Assembly (NCBI GenBank): GCA_900317055.1
Contig: ONFF01000019.1
Location: 56,734-120,733, forward strand
Direction of reading: 5' to 3'
Length of the DNA: 64,000 nt
DNA from: an uncultured Bacteroidales bacterium
GTDB taxonomy: Bacteria > Bacteroidota > Bacteroidia > Bacteroidales > F082
Numbering within the stretch: the stretch's first letter is position 1; each line of letters starts with the position of its first letter. This document shows positions 10,301-17,550 of the stretch, one piece after another. Made by a program: the position numbers and the translations under genes. The notes below the pieces were generated by a model. The model saw only the letters and a program-made list of their open reading frames with translations, searched no databases and was not told where the DNA came from.

Positions 10301-10490
10301 TGGTCCAGCCTTCAGGCAGTTGGCCATCATTAAAGTCGAAAACGGTTTGTTCAAAAAAATCAGGACTCACCCAGGTGGCATACCCCGTAGCACCCACTTC
10401 CAGTTTGAACGGTTTCTGCGCCTGAACATGCACCACCCCTCCCGCCATCAGCAGGAGCACAAGCAGGGCATAAATCTTCAAGTATTTCAT
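7341..10490 (-). CDS. Large secreted T9SS cargo protein with anchor-J-like and FN3-like modules
   Basis: 1049 residues. Signal peptide MKYLKIYALLVLLLMAGG ending at VHVQAQ. Residues about 45-205 resemble the choice-of-anchor-J/MAM-like domain (FDFNDGQLPEGWTIYSEG, later FHFKSCYANDHFAIDNVTIL). Fibronectin-III-like segments follow, with repeated phrases on how the protein strands open (VELTWDTPYE, LTWDKEDD, ELHWGEDL). A second jelly-roll-like part lies near residues 750-870. The last 80 residues are a type A T9SS sorting domain (LYPNPTTGKVTVVG, EVMVYNALGQLV, GVYLLCITDAEG) that should be cleaved on export. It is last in a three-gene operon; its ATG overlaps the stop of the preceding gene (ATGA, 10487-10490). 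Role unknown; the domain set suggests surface adhesion or hydrolysis support. Confidence 0.85.
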   Translation of the reverse strand: MKYLKIYALLVLLLMAGGVVHVQAQKPFKLEVGATGYATWVSPDFFEQTVFDFNDGQLPEGWTIYSEGNIVEPWRFETPTSNPQLNFPPDGSTYLYAQSNQLNSTDYMEEFFHSPAIDLHGYKRAFVMFDYDYMEDWSDTEGECQMRSDGVLWSWSNLFWPWNAQSGRFLGEITEMISHHFEMRFHFKSCYANDHFAIDNVTILGETEEPISYDVLGFRLWLDGALLGDVTENEYQIDTDTLQDGHDYTLSVASILTDGISDTTAFTFTYSSCSNFDGVYEFHGEFIDSTHVELTWDTPYEIFKSKDGENQKWFIGEPDVITHPGAGYNDGWDVSALHDGLTAYGFNADKEAGFKVMDKFTIPEGAPTSFAGLRFYVYEGPTPTSTITAAYLTIYDGDPLNGGSPIGGGDGINCLYSGWYDCYEWAHIYRAGEDDFSDVSRPVFYTLAHLEHVGMGMELEPNHTYWFVASFKGSLRDDVHVIPVTRLGETTTGEARIYSEATGWQPMIDPGTQTQQGIAFDIIGYIPLSFSVSYSDIFRDGELIAHGVNQCYYIDENVPHGIHTYSIQNVYYDHLFFDYPTKACLQSVEVRPCYPPKNLEVSTEPLNGTDELNRLTWDKEDDIPLRDDVKTYYEVYRKSILEDQYALIGTLAKDNTSDSFEYLDTVPQGNYYYKVNDYNIFPTGSCQSGFANQYGECVIIGSIAAEADWCQGTDGVELHWGEDLFKAHCQYENGEFIDAVGYEGNLSWGFKATGADMLGSFVKSVSLYSVADGEYDILIYSGYNSPTTIVWQQTVQLTGVNQWHTVNFEHPYQIMTWPIWIIIHQQGIENPAAYAHDDGSTDDGRWVCLDGYWYKPEMNGSFMVRADIDNQMEGEDLLQLEEPSMGELHYNLYRSHDNGSYEKIAQFPYPGYWSHVRYFDPIDETEYSCYNYKVTITFRDEYGHLCESQPAPNAEDPSIDWAEVCDTWSISEIVENKNLILYPNPTTGKVTVVGVEASEVMVYNALGQLVKIVRGTNEINVAGLVEGVYLLCITDAEGRNHTARVVVKE

Positions 10491-10630
10491 CTAATCGTGA
10501 TTTTGTTCGTGTAAACTTTACCTTCCGCATCCATGATGCGCACCAGATAAACCCCTTCCACCAAATCCGCTACATCGATCTCATTCGTCCCCCGAACCGT
10601 CTTCACCAACTGCCCAAGGGCATTGTAGAG
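10441..10630. repeat. Junction repeat copy 1 (signal-peptide start plus CTD end)
   Basis: About 190 bp spanning the ATGA overlap: the signal-peptide codons of the downstream gene and the last 45 or so codons of the upstream CTD. Compared base by base with 12111-12300, I count 5 differences in the first 50 bases and 8 in the next 140. Confidence 0.9.
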
Positions 10631-12160
10631 CTGCACCTCATCAACCAAAGCATCTTCGGGCAACACAATCCGTACAGTATTGTTAGTTGGGTTAGGATAA
10701 ACCTGCGAGGTCCTTTCTTGCGGCTGCTGCCATTCCGGCACTTGATAAGTCGTGTAATCCACTGTGTCCGTGACATGAAGAACCCAATAATTCATAGTGT
10801 GACCATCAAAAAGTGTGTCGTTGGTGCAATAATAGTCGCCATTGTGCTCGCCAAGCATGGTTTCGGAGGTTGCTGCAATGACGTATTCCCTGTCACTCTC
10901 TTTTAAAACATCGCCAATTCCTATCCTCGAGCACATGGTGTGTCCTATGGCTCTTTCCCAAAGCAAGTTGCCGTTGGCATCTGTGCGGAACATCCAAATT
11001 TTTCTGCCCAAGTCACCAGTGGGATAGATTAGGTTTTGGGCACTTTGTACATCGCCGTCTTTCGATTCGGTAAGTCCAAACACGGTAAATCCGCCGTCTA
11101 CATTTTGGAAAACCCGCCAGGGGGTATCAAACCCGCTACCGCCATAGCAACGGCTCCAGAGTATGTTGCCATCCATGTCGGTACGCAAAAGCCACACATC
11201 GGTGGTGCGGACACCGGTATGCCAATAGCCTAAATGGTAGTTGGCGTCTTGGAGATCTCCATCCTCGGAATCACTGTTTCCTGCTAGGATTAAGCCATTG
11301 CCAAGTTCCATTAAACAATAACTGTTCTCACTATTGCTCCCGCCATAGCATCGGGTCCATTCCACCTCACCTTGGTGGCTGAGCTTGACGAGGATGTTGT
11401 CATTGGTATAGAGCCCCACATGTATGTCGCAGGCCTCGATGGAGCCATCCCCTATGGTATAGCCCGACAGGAAGGCATAGTAACCTCCATCGGCTGCGTT
11501 GGAGAGATGGTGTATGAATTCAGTTCCCGTCGTACCAATCGAAATCTCCCACTCCACCTGCCCAAGACTATCAAGCTTGGTAATCCATCCATCGCTTTGA
11601 CCATAGTAGAGTCCTATGTCTCCTCCCTCCGAAAAGGTCAGCTGCGCCCCTCCTATCACACCTCCATCGGTGGTGGCACAGCCATATTTCTCGTAAGGGA
11701 AGCTGTAGTTCTCGTTCCCCAAGTTCCGTGACCACAGCAATTCTCCTTCCGAATCGTACTTGGCCATGCAGAGTGAAGCTTTTCCCGTTGTAGGATATCT
11801 TCCTTCACCAATAGAATAATAGACATTCTTATTGGCTATTGATCTATCTAAATCAAGAGGATAGATTGCTGGATAGCAAGTCTGCCAAAGCAGCTCACCA
11901 TGGTAACCGATTTTTAGGAGCCAGTTCCCTGTAGCTTGTTGACCGAAATCGCAAGTGACCATCCCAGAAATAGGCGAACGCCCAACTCCTGCGACAAGAT
12001 ACCCATCATCAGTGGGTGCTATTCCCCAAGCTTCGTCATCGCAGTTCGGCAATTGACCACCGTAGGTCTGCTGCCAATCGATGCGAAGTTGGGCTTGAAG
12101 ATGAATCCCTCCCGCCATCAGCAAGAGTGCAAGCAGGGTGTAAATCTTCAAGTATTTCAT
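10487..12160 (-). CDS. Secreted T9SS cargo protein with propeller-like repeats
   Basis: 557 residues. Signal peptide MKYLKIYTLLALLLMAGG ending at IHLQAQ, nearly identical to that of the next gene. The body has at least five copies of a motif of the form K/T-D-x-x-G-x-x-x-W-x-x-x-x-GG (for example TDMDGNILWSRCYGG, LDSLGQVEWEISIGT, LSHQGEVEWTRCYGG), as in PQQ/delta-60-type beta-propellers. The C-terminus is a type A T9SS CTD ending TNKITIR. ATGA overlaps join it to both neighbours, implying coupled translation. The body and start of the CTD closely resemble the partial gene at the right end of the window (DYTT.QVPE, VYPNPTNNTV). Substrate unknown. Confidence 0.85.
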   Translation of the reverse strand: MKYLKIYTLLALLLMAGGIHLQAQLRIDWQQTYGGQLPNCDDEAWGIAPTDDGYLVAGVGRSPISGMVTCDFGQQATGNWLLKIGYHGELLWQTCYPAIYPLDLDRSIANKNVYYSIGEGRYPTTGKASLCMAKYDSEGELLWSRNLGNENYSFPYEKYGCATTDGGVIGGAQLTFSEGGDIGLYYGQSDGWITKLDSLGQVEWEISIGTTGTEFIHHLSNAADGGYYAFLSGYTIGDGSIEACDIHVGLYTNDNILVKLSHQGEVEWTRCYGGSNSENSYCLMELGNGLILAGNSDSEDGDLQDANYHLGYWHTGVRTTDVWLLRTDMDGNILWSRCYGGSGFDTPWRVFQNVDGGFTVFGLTESKDGDVQSAQNLIYPTGDLGRKIWMFRTDANGNLLWERAIGHTMCSRIGIGDVLKESDREYVIAATSETMLGEHNGDYYCTNDTLFDGHTMNYWVLHVTDTVDYTTYQVPEWQQPQERTSQVYPNPTNNTVRIVLPEDALVDEVQLYNALGQLVKTVRGTNEIDVADLVEGVYLVRIMDAEGKVYTNKITIR

Positions 12161-12300
12161 CTAATCGTGATTTTGTTCGTGTAAACTTTACCTTCCGCAT
12201 CCATAATGCGCACCAGATAAACCCCTTCCACCAAATCCGCTACATCGATCTCATTCGTTCCCCGTACGGTCTTCACCAACTGCCCAAGTGCATTATAAAC
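12111..12300. repeat. Junction repeat copy 2
   Basis: Direct repeat of 10441-10630 at the next gene junction of the same operon. Part of the unit recurs at 63593-63665, where only the last codons of the CTD remain. Confidence 0.9.
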
Positions 12301-13617
12301 CTGCACCTCAGCAGGCTCGATGCAGTCAATGTAAACCGTATGAGATGCAGGATTATGCCACAATGTAAAGGCTTTATTTTCCGTCTCTTCCACAGCTTCA
12401 ATACTGACAAAATGCGCCGTAATCTGTCCACCTCTCGCAACCATGTGGGCATATTCAGGATCTGTTGAAATGGTGTCGCCGTCTTGGTTAGTCCAGCCGA
12501 CAAACTGGTAGTTCTCATTTGCCGTGGCCGTCAGATGGGCTCTTTCACCGAAAAGGTATGTTCCTGAACCGTTTGCCATGCCACCATCACTTGGCTCTGC
12601 AACAACATCAAGTTCAAAAGGCGTGTAAACAGACTCACGGCTGACGAACATCTTTCCAAAGAAGATGGAGCCGTTATACTCGTATGATAACATATAGCCA
12701 TCGGGCAATATGGATAGGCCTGTCTGAATATAATCCATGCCAGAACTGATGTTTTCGAAATTATAGCCACCGTCATTAGAACGATACAATCCTTGAAAGT
12801 CGATATGGGCAATGTAAACATTGTCATTGTCGTCAATTACAATGGAATTGACACGAAAATCACCATTCAGCATTTCCCAAGTCTCCCCATTATCCTCTGT
12901 CCTGAACACGCCGACATCTTCATCGTTATTATATCCATCACATCCTGCATATATAGTTCCGCCAGGACTTTTTGCGAAAGAAATCAAATAGTTCTCATCC
13001 AAACCAACCGGCTCCCAAGAAAGCCCATGGTCTATTGAACGGATAACACCTATATGATAATCGCTAGAATTAGTCAAACATGCGAACAGGGTTCCATCGT
13101 CAAGTTCAACAAAACCATTAACGACGGTCACTCCTTCATGGGGATTGTCCCACGAAGTCCACCAAGTATCACCACCGTCAACCGAGATACGGATGCCTCG
13201 ATTATCGCCTACATATAGTGTGCCGTCAGATGCTTTGATAAATGCCCAAGGAGCCGAAAATGTAGAATGATGCAACATATTCCATGTGTTCCCATCCCAT
13301 TTGTACAAAGGAGATGTAGAAGGAGGTATAGGTGCTACAGAAGCGTATAGCTCATGGTCTTCAGAAAGATACAGAAAATAAACAGATTGGTTTTCAAACC
13401 CAACGCACTGCCATGTATGACAACTATCAGTACTGCGATAAACGCCGTGCATAGATGCCGCATAAACAGTGTCGATACTACGTCCGACAGGATGATGAAA
13501 CCACTCACCATTTGTGTTGACTTCAATCCAGAAATCATCTGCCGACTGGGCTATCATCTTCACCCCTCCCGCCATCAGCAAGAGCACAAGCAAGGTGTAT
13601 AATTTTGTTGCTTTCAT
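12157..13617 (-). CDS. Secreted T9SS cargo protein with Asp-box (BNR) repeats
   Basis: 486 residues, first gene of the three-gene cargo operon. Signal peptide MKATKLYTLLVLLLMAGG. Five Asp-box/BNR motifs of the S/T-x-D-x-G-x-T/S-W/F type (YRSTDSCHTW, ISVDGGDTWW, RSIDHGLSWE, FRTEDNGETWE, YRSNDGGYNF) indicate a beta-propeller as in sialidase-like and Ycf48-like proteins; no sialidase Arg triad could be assigned. Residues about 335-395 match the InlB/Flg_new-type bacterial repeat (AEPSDGGMANGSGTYLFGE then YQFVGWTNQDG). It ends in a type A T9SS CTD (TNKITIR). Promoter candidate at 13645-13653. Function unresolved; enzyme versus binding propeller cannot be decided. Confidence 0.85.
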   Translation of the reverse strand: MKATKLYTLLVLLLMAGGVKMIAQSADDFWIEVNTNGEWFHHPVGRSIDTVYAASMHGVYRSTDSCHTWQCVGFENQSVYFLYLSEDHELYASVAPIPPSTSPLYKWDGNTWNMLHHSTFSAPWAFIKASDGTLYVGDNRGIRISVDGGDTWWTSWDNPHEGVTVVNGFVELDDGTLFACLTNSSDYHIGVIRSIDHGLSWEPVGLDENYLISFAKSPGGTIYAGCDGYNNDEDVGVFRTEDNGETWEMLNGDFRVNSIVIDDNDNVYIAHIDFQGLYRSNDGGYNFENISSGMDYIQTGLSILPDGYMLSYEYNGSIFFGKMFVSRESVYTPFELDVVAEPSDGGMANGSGTYLFGERAHLTATANENYQFVGWTNQDGDTISTDPEYAHMVARGGQITAHFVSIEAVEETENKAFTLWHNPASHTVYIDCIEPAEVQVYNALGQLVKTVRGTNEIDVADLVEGVYLVRIMDAEGKVYTNKITIR

Positions 13618-13644
13618 TTCAAAGTGTTTTTCTATGTTATACGC

Positions 13645-13653
13645 GCAAAATTA
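13645..13653 (-). promoter_or_regulatory. -7 promoter element of the cargo operon
   Basis: The minus strand reads TAATTTTGC (TAnnTTTG consensus), 28 bases before the ATG of the first cargo gene. Confidence 0.6.
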
Positions 13654-13781
13654 TTCAAAAAATCACCAAAAAAGCTATCTGTCAAGCCCTAAATCGGTTT
13701 TGTTCAAATGTTTATGAAAAATCGGATTTTGGGTTTGTCCCTATTTTTTTCTTGGTTTTAAGAGAAAGGAAGGTCAATAAC

Positions 13782-13817
13782 GCAAAAGACCCACCCCTTT
13801 CGAGGCAGGTCTTTTGC
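13782..13817 (-). terminator. Hairpin downstream of groEL
   Basis: Arms GCAAAAGACC (13782-13791) and GGTCTTTTGC (13808-13817). It sits about 100 bases after the groEL stop and before the cargo operon promoter. The 297-base gap 13618-13914 otherwise holds an 'atccgtg' repeat phrase (13838-13890). Confidence 0.6.
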
Positions 13818-13914
13818 TCGTTTTCTATCTAGGAACACGGATCCCACGGATTTAACGGAAATCCATCCGTGTCATCCGTGCTATCCGTGTTCAATGATTA
13901 TCCGCGTTTCAGGA

Positions 13915-15549
13915 TTACATCATCCCGTCCATTCCGCCGCCCATGGGCATTGGAGGTGTGGGAGGTGTAGGCTCCTTGTGGTTGCTGATGACGCACTCGG
14001 TGGTCAGCAGCATGCCAGCGATGGAAGCAGCGTTCTCCAAGGCAACTCTCGACACCTTGACGGGGTCGATGACACCAGTGCTGAGCAAGTTCTCATAGAC
14101 CTCAGTACGGGCATTGAAACCGAAATCGTTCTTGCCTTCCATCACCTTGTTGACCACGACCGAACCTTCGAGGCCGGCGTTTTCAACAATCTGGCGTAGC
14201 GGCTCTTCCAAGGCGCGCTTGATGATGGCGATACCCGTGGTTTCGTCCTCGTTTTCACCCTTCATCTTCTCGATGGCCTTGATGGCACGGATGAAACCGA
14301 CACCGCCGCCAGGGATGATACCCTCTTCGATGGCAGCGCGGGTGGCGTTCAAAGCGTCCTCAACGCGGTCTTTCTTTTCCTTCATCTCGACCTCAGAGGC
14401 GGCACCCACATAGATGACTGCCACGCCACCAGCCAACTTGGCCAAGCGCTCTTGCAGTTTCTCGCGGTCGTAGTCGCTTGTGGTGGTCTTGATTTGGGCC
14501 TTGATTTGGTTGGTGCGGCCTTCGATGTCCTTCTTGGCACCGTGACCGTTCACGATGGTGGTGTTGTCCTTGTTGATGCTGACCTTGTCGGCCTGACCCA
14601 GCATTTGCAGGGTGGCATCCTCAAGTTTGTAGCCCTTCTCTTCGCTGATGACTGTGCCACCGGTCAGGATGGCGATGTCTTCCAGCATCTCTTTACGACG
14701 ATCACCGAAGCCAGGAGCCTTGACAGCAGCGACTTTCAGCGAGCCACGCAGACGGTTGACGACCAAGGTAGCCAAGGCTTCACCATCGATGTCCTCAGCG
14801 ATGATGATGAGGGCGCGACCCGTTTGCAAGGTCTTTTCGAGCACGGGCAGCAAGTCCTTCATCACGGAGATCTTCTTGTCGTAGATCAAGATGTAAGGAT
14901 TCTCGTAGACGGCTTCCATCTTCTCGGTGTTGGTCACGAAGTAAGGCGAGATGTAGCCACGGTCGAACTGCATACCTTCAACGACATCGACATAGGTGTT
15001 GATGCCCTTGGCGTCCTCAACGGTGATGACACCTTCTTGCTTCACCTTGCTCATAGCCTCAGCAATAAGGCCGCCGATTTCGCTGTCGTTGTTGGCGGAG
15101 ATGGTAGCCACTTGTTTAATCTTCTCGTTGTCGCCATCGACCTTCACCGACATCTTCTTCAGCGAAGCGACCACAGCGGCAACAGCCTTGTCGATACCGC
15201 GCTTCAAGTCGAGCGGGTTGGCACCGGCGGTGACGTTTTTCAAACCCGTGGCCACGATGCTCTGAGCCAATACGGTAGCGGTGGTGGTACCATCACCAGC
15301 AAGGTCGTTGGTCTTGGAAGCGACTTCCTTCACCAACTGTGCACCCATGTTCTCAACGGGGTCGATGAGTTCGATTTCCTTGGCGACCGTCACACCGTCC
15401 TTGGTGATTTGGGGAGCGCCATACGACTTTTCGATGACCACATTACGGCCTTTGGGGCCGAGGGTCACCTTCACTGCGTTTGACAAAGCGTCGACGCCTT
15501 TCTTCAGGCCGTCACGCGATTCGATATTGAAAAGAATGTCTTTTGCCAT
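13915..15549 (-). CDS. groEL: GroEL chaperonin (60 kDa)
   Basis: ATP-driven protein-folding chamber in the cytoplasm. 544 residues, the usual length. Recognised along its whole length: [26 protein letters not shown] at the start, the nucleotide-site [11 protein letters not shown], the apical domain, and the flexible tail GGMDGMM. ATG at 15547-15549; it follows groES by 119 bp. The long open frames on the opposite strand here are shadows of GroEL codon bias. No CIRCE element was seen upstream. Confidence 0.99.
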   Translation of the reverse strand: MAKDILFNIESRDGLKKGVDALSNAVKVTLGPKGRNVVIEKSYGAPQITKDGVTVAKEIELIDPVENMGAQLVKEVASKTNDLAGDGTTTATVLAQSIVATGLKNVTAGANPLDLKRGIDKAVAAVVASLKKMSVKVDGDNEKIKQVATISANNDSEIGGLIAEAMSKVKQEGVITVEDAKGINTYVDVVEGMQFDRGYISPYFVTNTEKMEAVYENPYILIYDKKISVMKDLLPVLEKTLQTGRALIIIAEDIDGEALATLVVNRLRGSLKVAAVKAPGFGDRRKEMLEDIAILTGGTVISEEKGYKLEDATLQMLGQADKVSINKDNTTIVNGHGAKKDIEGRTNQIKAQIKTTTSDYDREKLQERLAKLAGGVAVIYVGAASEVEMKEKKDRVEDALNATRAAIEEGIIPGGGVGFIRAIKAIEKMKGENEDETTGIAIIKRALEEPLRQIVENAGLEGSVVVNKVMEGKNDFGFNARTEVYENLLSTGVIDPVKVSRVALENAASIAGMLLTTECVISNHKEPTPPTPPMPMGGGMDGMM

Positions 15550-15596
15550 GATATTTGTTGTTTATTTGTTGACTGTTGAAGTGTTTAATTGTTGTT

Positions 15597-15661
15597 CGAC
15601 ACGGGACTTCGGGACTCGTGACGCGGGACGGTCTCGCGTCCAATAGTCTCGTGTCTCGCGT
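15597..15661. repeat. Inverted-repeat spacer between groES and groEL
   Basis: Contains GACACGGGACTTCGGGACT near its left end and AGTCTCGTGTC near its right end, which can pair as an outer stem with one G-U type mismatch, plus repeated gacgcgggac/gtctcgcgtc units. A related sequence lies at 28973-29035 between another cotranscribed gene pair. Confidence 0.75.
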
Positions 15662-15668
15662 CTATTTA

Positions 15669-15947
15669 TTAGATGATTGCAATGACATCAGATTCACGCA
15701 TGATCATGTAATCCTTGCCATCGAGATGGAACTCGGTGCCGGCATATTTGCCATAGATGACAGTGTCGCCGACCTTCAGGGTCATTTGGTTGTCTTTCGT
15801 GCCAGGACCCACGGCTACGACGGTTCCTTGTTGGGGTTTCTCTTTGGCGGTGTCGGGGATAATGATACCGCTAGCGGTTTTCTGTTCAGCGGCTGCGGGC
15901 TCGATGACTACGCGGTCAGCCAAAGGTTTGATTGATAATTTTGCCAT
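15669..15947 (-). CDS. groES: GroES co-chaperonin (10 kDa)
   Basis: Lid of the GroEL chamber. 92 residues; typical features include [32 protein letters not shown] split over the beta-barrel and the mobile loop, with [12 protein letters not shown] and [12 protein letters not shown] after it. First gene of the groES-groEL operon on the minus strand. No clear TAnnTTTG element was found in the 190 bases before it. Confidence 0.98.
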   Translation of the reverse strand: MAKLSIKPLADRVVIEPAAAEQKTASGIIIPDTAKEKPQQGTVVAVGPGTKDNQMTLKVGDTVIYGKYAGTEFHLDGKDYMIMRESDVIAII

Positions 15948-15996
15948 TTTATTTGATGTTTAATTGTTGATTGTATATTCGTTTAATTGTTGAAGC

Positions 15997-16020
15997 GGCC
16001 CTTCGACAGGCTCAGGGACC
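15997..16020. repeat. Dispersed imperfect palindrome, CCTTCGACAGGCTCAGG family
   Basis: Core CCTTCGACAGGCTCAGG followed by gacc, in the groES/MATE intergenic region. Other copies are at 20929-20945, 20961-20988, 24667-24693 and 61881-61907, with a decayed copy at 19116-19138. Confidence 0.85.
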
Positions 16021-16119
16021 GCGACCTTTCAGAACGGCTTTTGCTTGTCACATTTCGTGCCAAAGTGGAAAATGGCAGGGTTTTGTCAGTCGGGGTGACA
16101 AAGTGACACAAAAAGGGCT

Positions 16120-16127
16120 TATCTTTG
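16120..16127 (+). promoter_or_regulatory. -7 promoter element of the MATE gene
   Basis: TATCTTTG followed by C, 13 bases before the ATG at 16140. It overlaps a possible upstream TTG start at 16125, which it rules out. Confidence 0.7.
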
Positions 16128-16139
16128 CGCTCGAATTCG

Positions 16140-17483
16140 ATGACGGAGCAGCCCGTCAGGCGGCTGATCCTCAAGATGGCTGTGCCGACCATCATTAGCA
16201 TGCTCGTAACCACCATTTATAATATGGTGGACTCGTTCTATGTGGGTCATCTGAGCACCGAAGCCGTGGCTGGCGTGGGCGTTTCGTTTGCCTACATGGC
16301 CTTTATTAATGCTTGCGGCTTCTTTTTCGGGCATGGCTCGGGCAACTACATCTCGCGTGCCTTGGGTGCAAAACAAGGACAGAATGCAGGGCGTATGGCA
16401 GCCACGGGTTTCTTCTCCCCTTTGATTTTGGGTGCTATTGCAGGCCTCATCTGCATGATCTTCATCTCGCCCTTGTCGCGGGCCATGGGCGCCACCGATA
16501 GCATCCTCCCCTACGCCAACGACTACCTGCGGTTCATCTTGATTGCCACGCCTTTCATGATGTCGTCGCTGACGCTCAACAACCAGTTGCGACTACAAGG
16601 CAATGCCCGTTTCGGCATGATTGGCATCGCCTCGGGTGCCATCCTCAACATCATCCTCGACCCGATCTTTATCTTTGTGCTTGACTTGGGTGTCAGTGGC
16701 GCCTCGTTGGCCACGGCGGTGAGCCAGTGTTTCGGCTGGTGTGTGTTGCTTTGGGGCACTTCGCGACCAGGGAATGTGCATATCAAACCGAAGAACTTCT
16801 CTCCTACCCTATACTATTACAAAGAAATCACGCGAGGCGGATTGCCTTCGTTGGCACGACAGGCTTTGTCGGTGGTGGCCACCATCAGCCTCAACCGAAT
16901 GGCGGTGCATTATGCCTTGCCCGGCAACGAAGCCTCCACCGTTGCGGCCTTCACCATCGTTTCGCGCATCACCCTATTCTGTTTCGCCATCGTCATTGGT
17001 TTTGGACAAGGGTTCCAACCTGTTTGCGGCTATAATTATGGTGCCAAACTCTATGCGCGTGTCAAGGAGAGCTATATGTTTTGCATCACACTTTCCACGG
17101 CATTTCTGATTGTCCTTGCAACCGTTGTCTATATCTTCGCTCCTGACATCATCTCATGGTTCCGTGGCGAGGATCCAGAGCTCATCCGCGTGGGCAGTCA
17201 GGCCTTGCGCTGGCAGTGCATCGCCTTCCCGCTGATGGGTATGTGTACTGCGACCAACATGCTGTTCCAAAACATCGGCTACACCTGGCAAGCCACCTTA
17301 CTCTCAATGTGCCGTCAGGGCTTGTATTTTCTACCCGCGGTCTTCCTAATGTCGTGGCTGTGGGGCATCACGGGTCTCGAAGCCGCGCAAGCCATCGCCG
17401 ACGTTTGCACCTTTTTGACTTCTTTGCCGTTTGCTATTTGGATTAGCAGAGCGCTCACCGCGAAGTCCCAAAAGTGTCCATAA
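16140..17483 (+). CDS. MATE family multidrug/sodium-coupled exporter
   Basis: Inner-membrane antiporter of the multidrug and toxic compound extrusion family. 447 residues with about 12 membrane helices in two pseudo-symmetric halves; RRLILKMAVPTIISMLVTTIYNMVDSFYVG is a typical MATE start, and NIILDPIFIFVLDLGVSGASLAT marks the end of the first half. The ATG at 16140 is chosen because the promoter lies just before it. The last codons (SQKCP and the stop) lie inside the direct repeat that starts at about 17470, so the natural C-terminus has probably been replaced when that repeat arrived. Substrate unknown. Confidence 0.93.
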   Translation: MTEQPVRRLILKMAVPTIISMLVTTIYNMVDSFYVGHLSTEAVAGVGVSFAYMAFINACGFFFGHGSGNYISRALGAKQGQNAGRMAATGFFSPLILGAIAGLICMIFISPLSRAMGATDSILPYANDYLRFILIATPFMMSSLTLNNQLRLQGNARFGMIGIASGAILNIILDPIFIFVLDLGVSGASLATAVSQCFGWCVLLWGTSRPGNVHIKPKNFSPTLYYYKEITRGGLPSLARQALSVVATISLNRMAVHYALPGNEASTVAAFTIVSRITLFCFAIVIGFGQGFQPVCGYNYGAKLYARVKESYMFCITLSTAFLIVLATVVYIFAPDIISWFRGEDPELIRVGSQALRWQCIAFPLMGMCTATNMLFQNIGYTWQATLLSMCRQGLYFLPAVFLMSWLWGITGLEAAQAIADVCTFLTSLPFAIWISRALTAKSQKCP

Positions 17484-17550
17484 CTCGAAATTTTGTTGAG
17501 ATATGGACACTTTTGAATGTTATTCTCGGAACAAATCATCCATAACAACC
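17470..17550. repeat. 81-bp direct repeat copy 1 with hairpin (3' flank of the ATPase gene)
   Basis: Shares 75 of 81 positions with 19014-19094 by my count, with the first 54 bases identical. Contains an inverted repeat with arms AAAAGTGTCCATA and TATGGACACTTTT separated by about 20 bases, then the last codons of the ATPase gene. Confidence 0.92.

Noticed and set aside
12157-13617. Calling the Asp-box protein a sialidase
   Set aside because: Five Asp-boxes are present but the catalytic Arg triad, Tyr/Glu pair and FRIP motif were not found.
14452-15483. Long open frame opposite groEL (343 codons)
   Set aside because: Shadow of GroEL codon bias; the opposite strand is an unmistakable groEL and the frame has no recognisable protein features.
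15948-16119. CIRCE-type operator before groES
   Set aside because: No TTAGCACTC/GAGTGCTAA arms found in this stretch.
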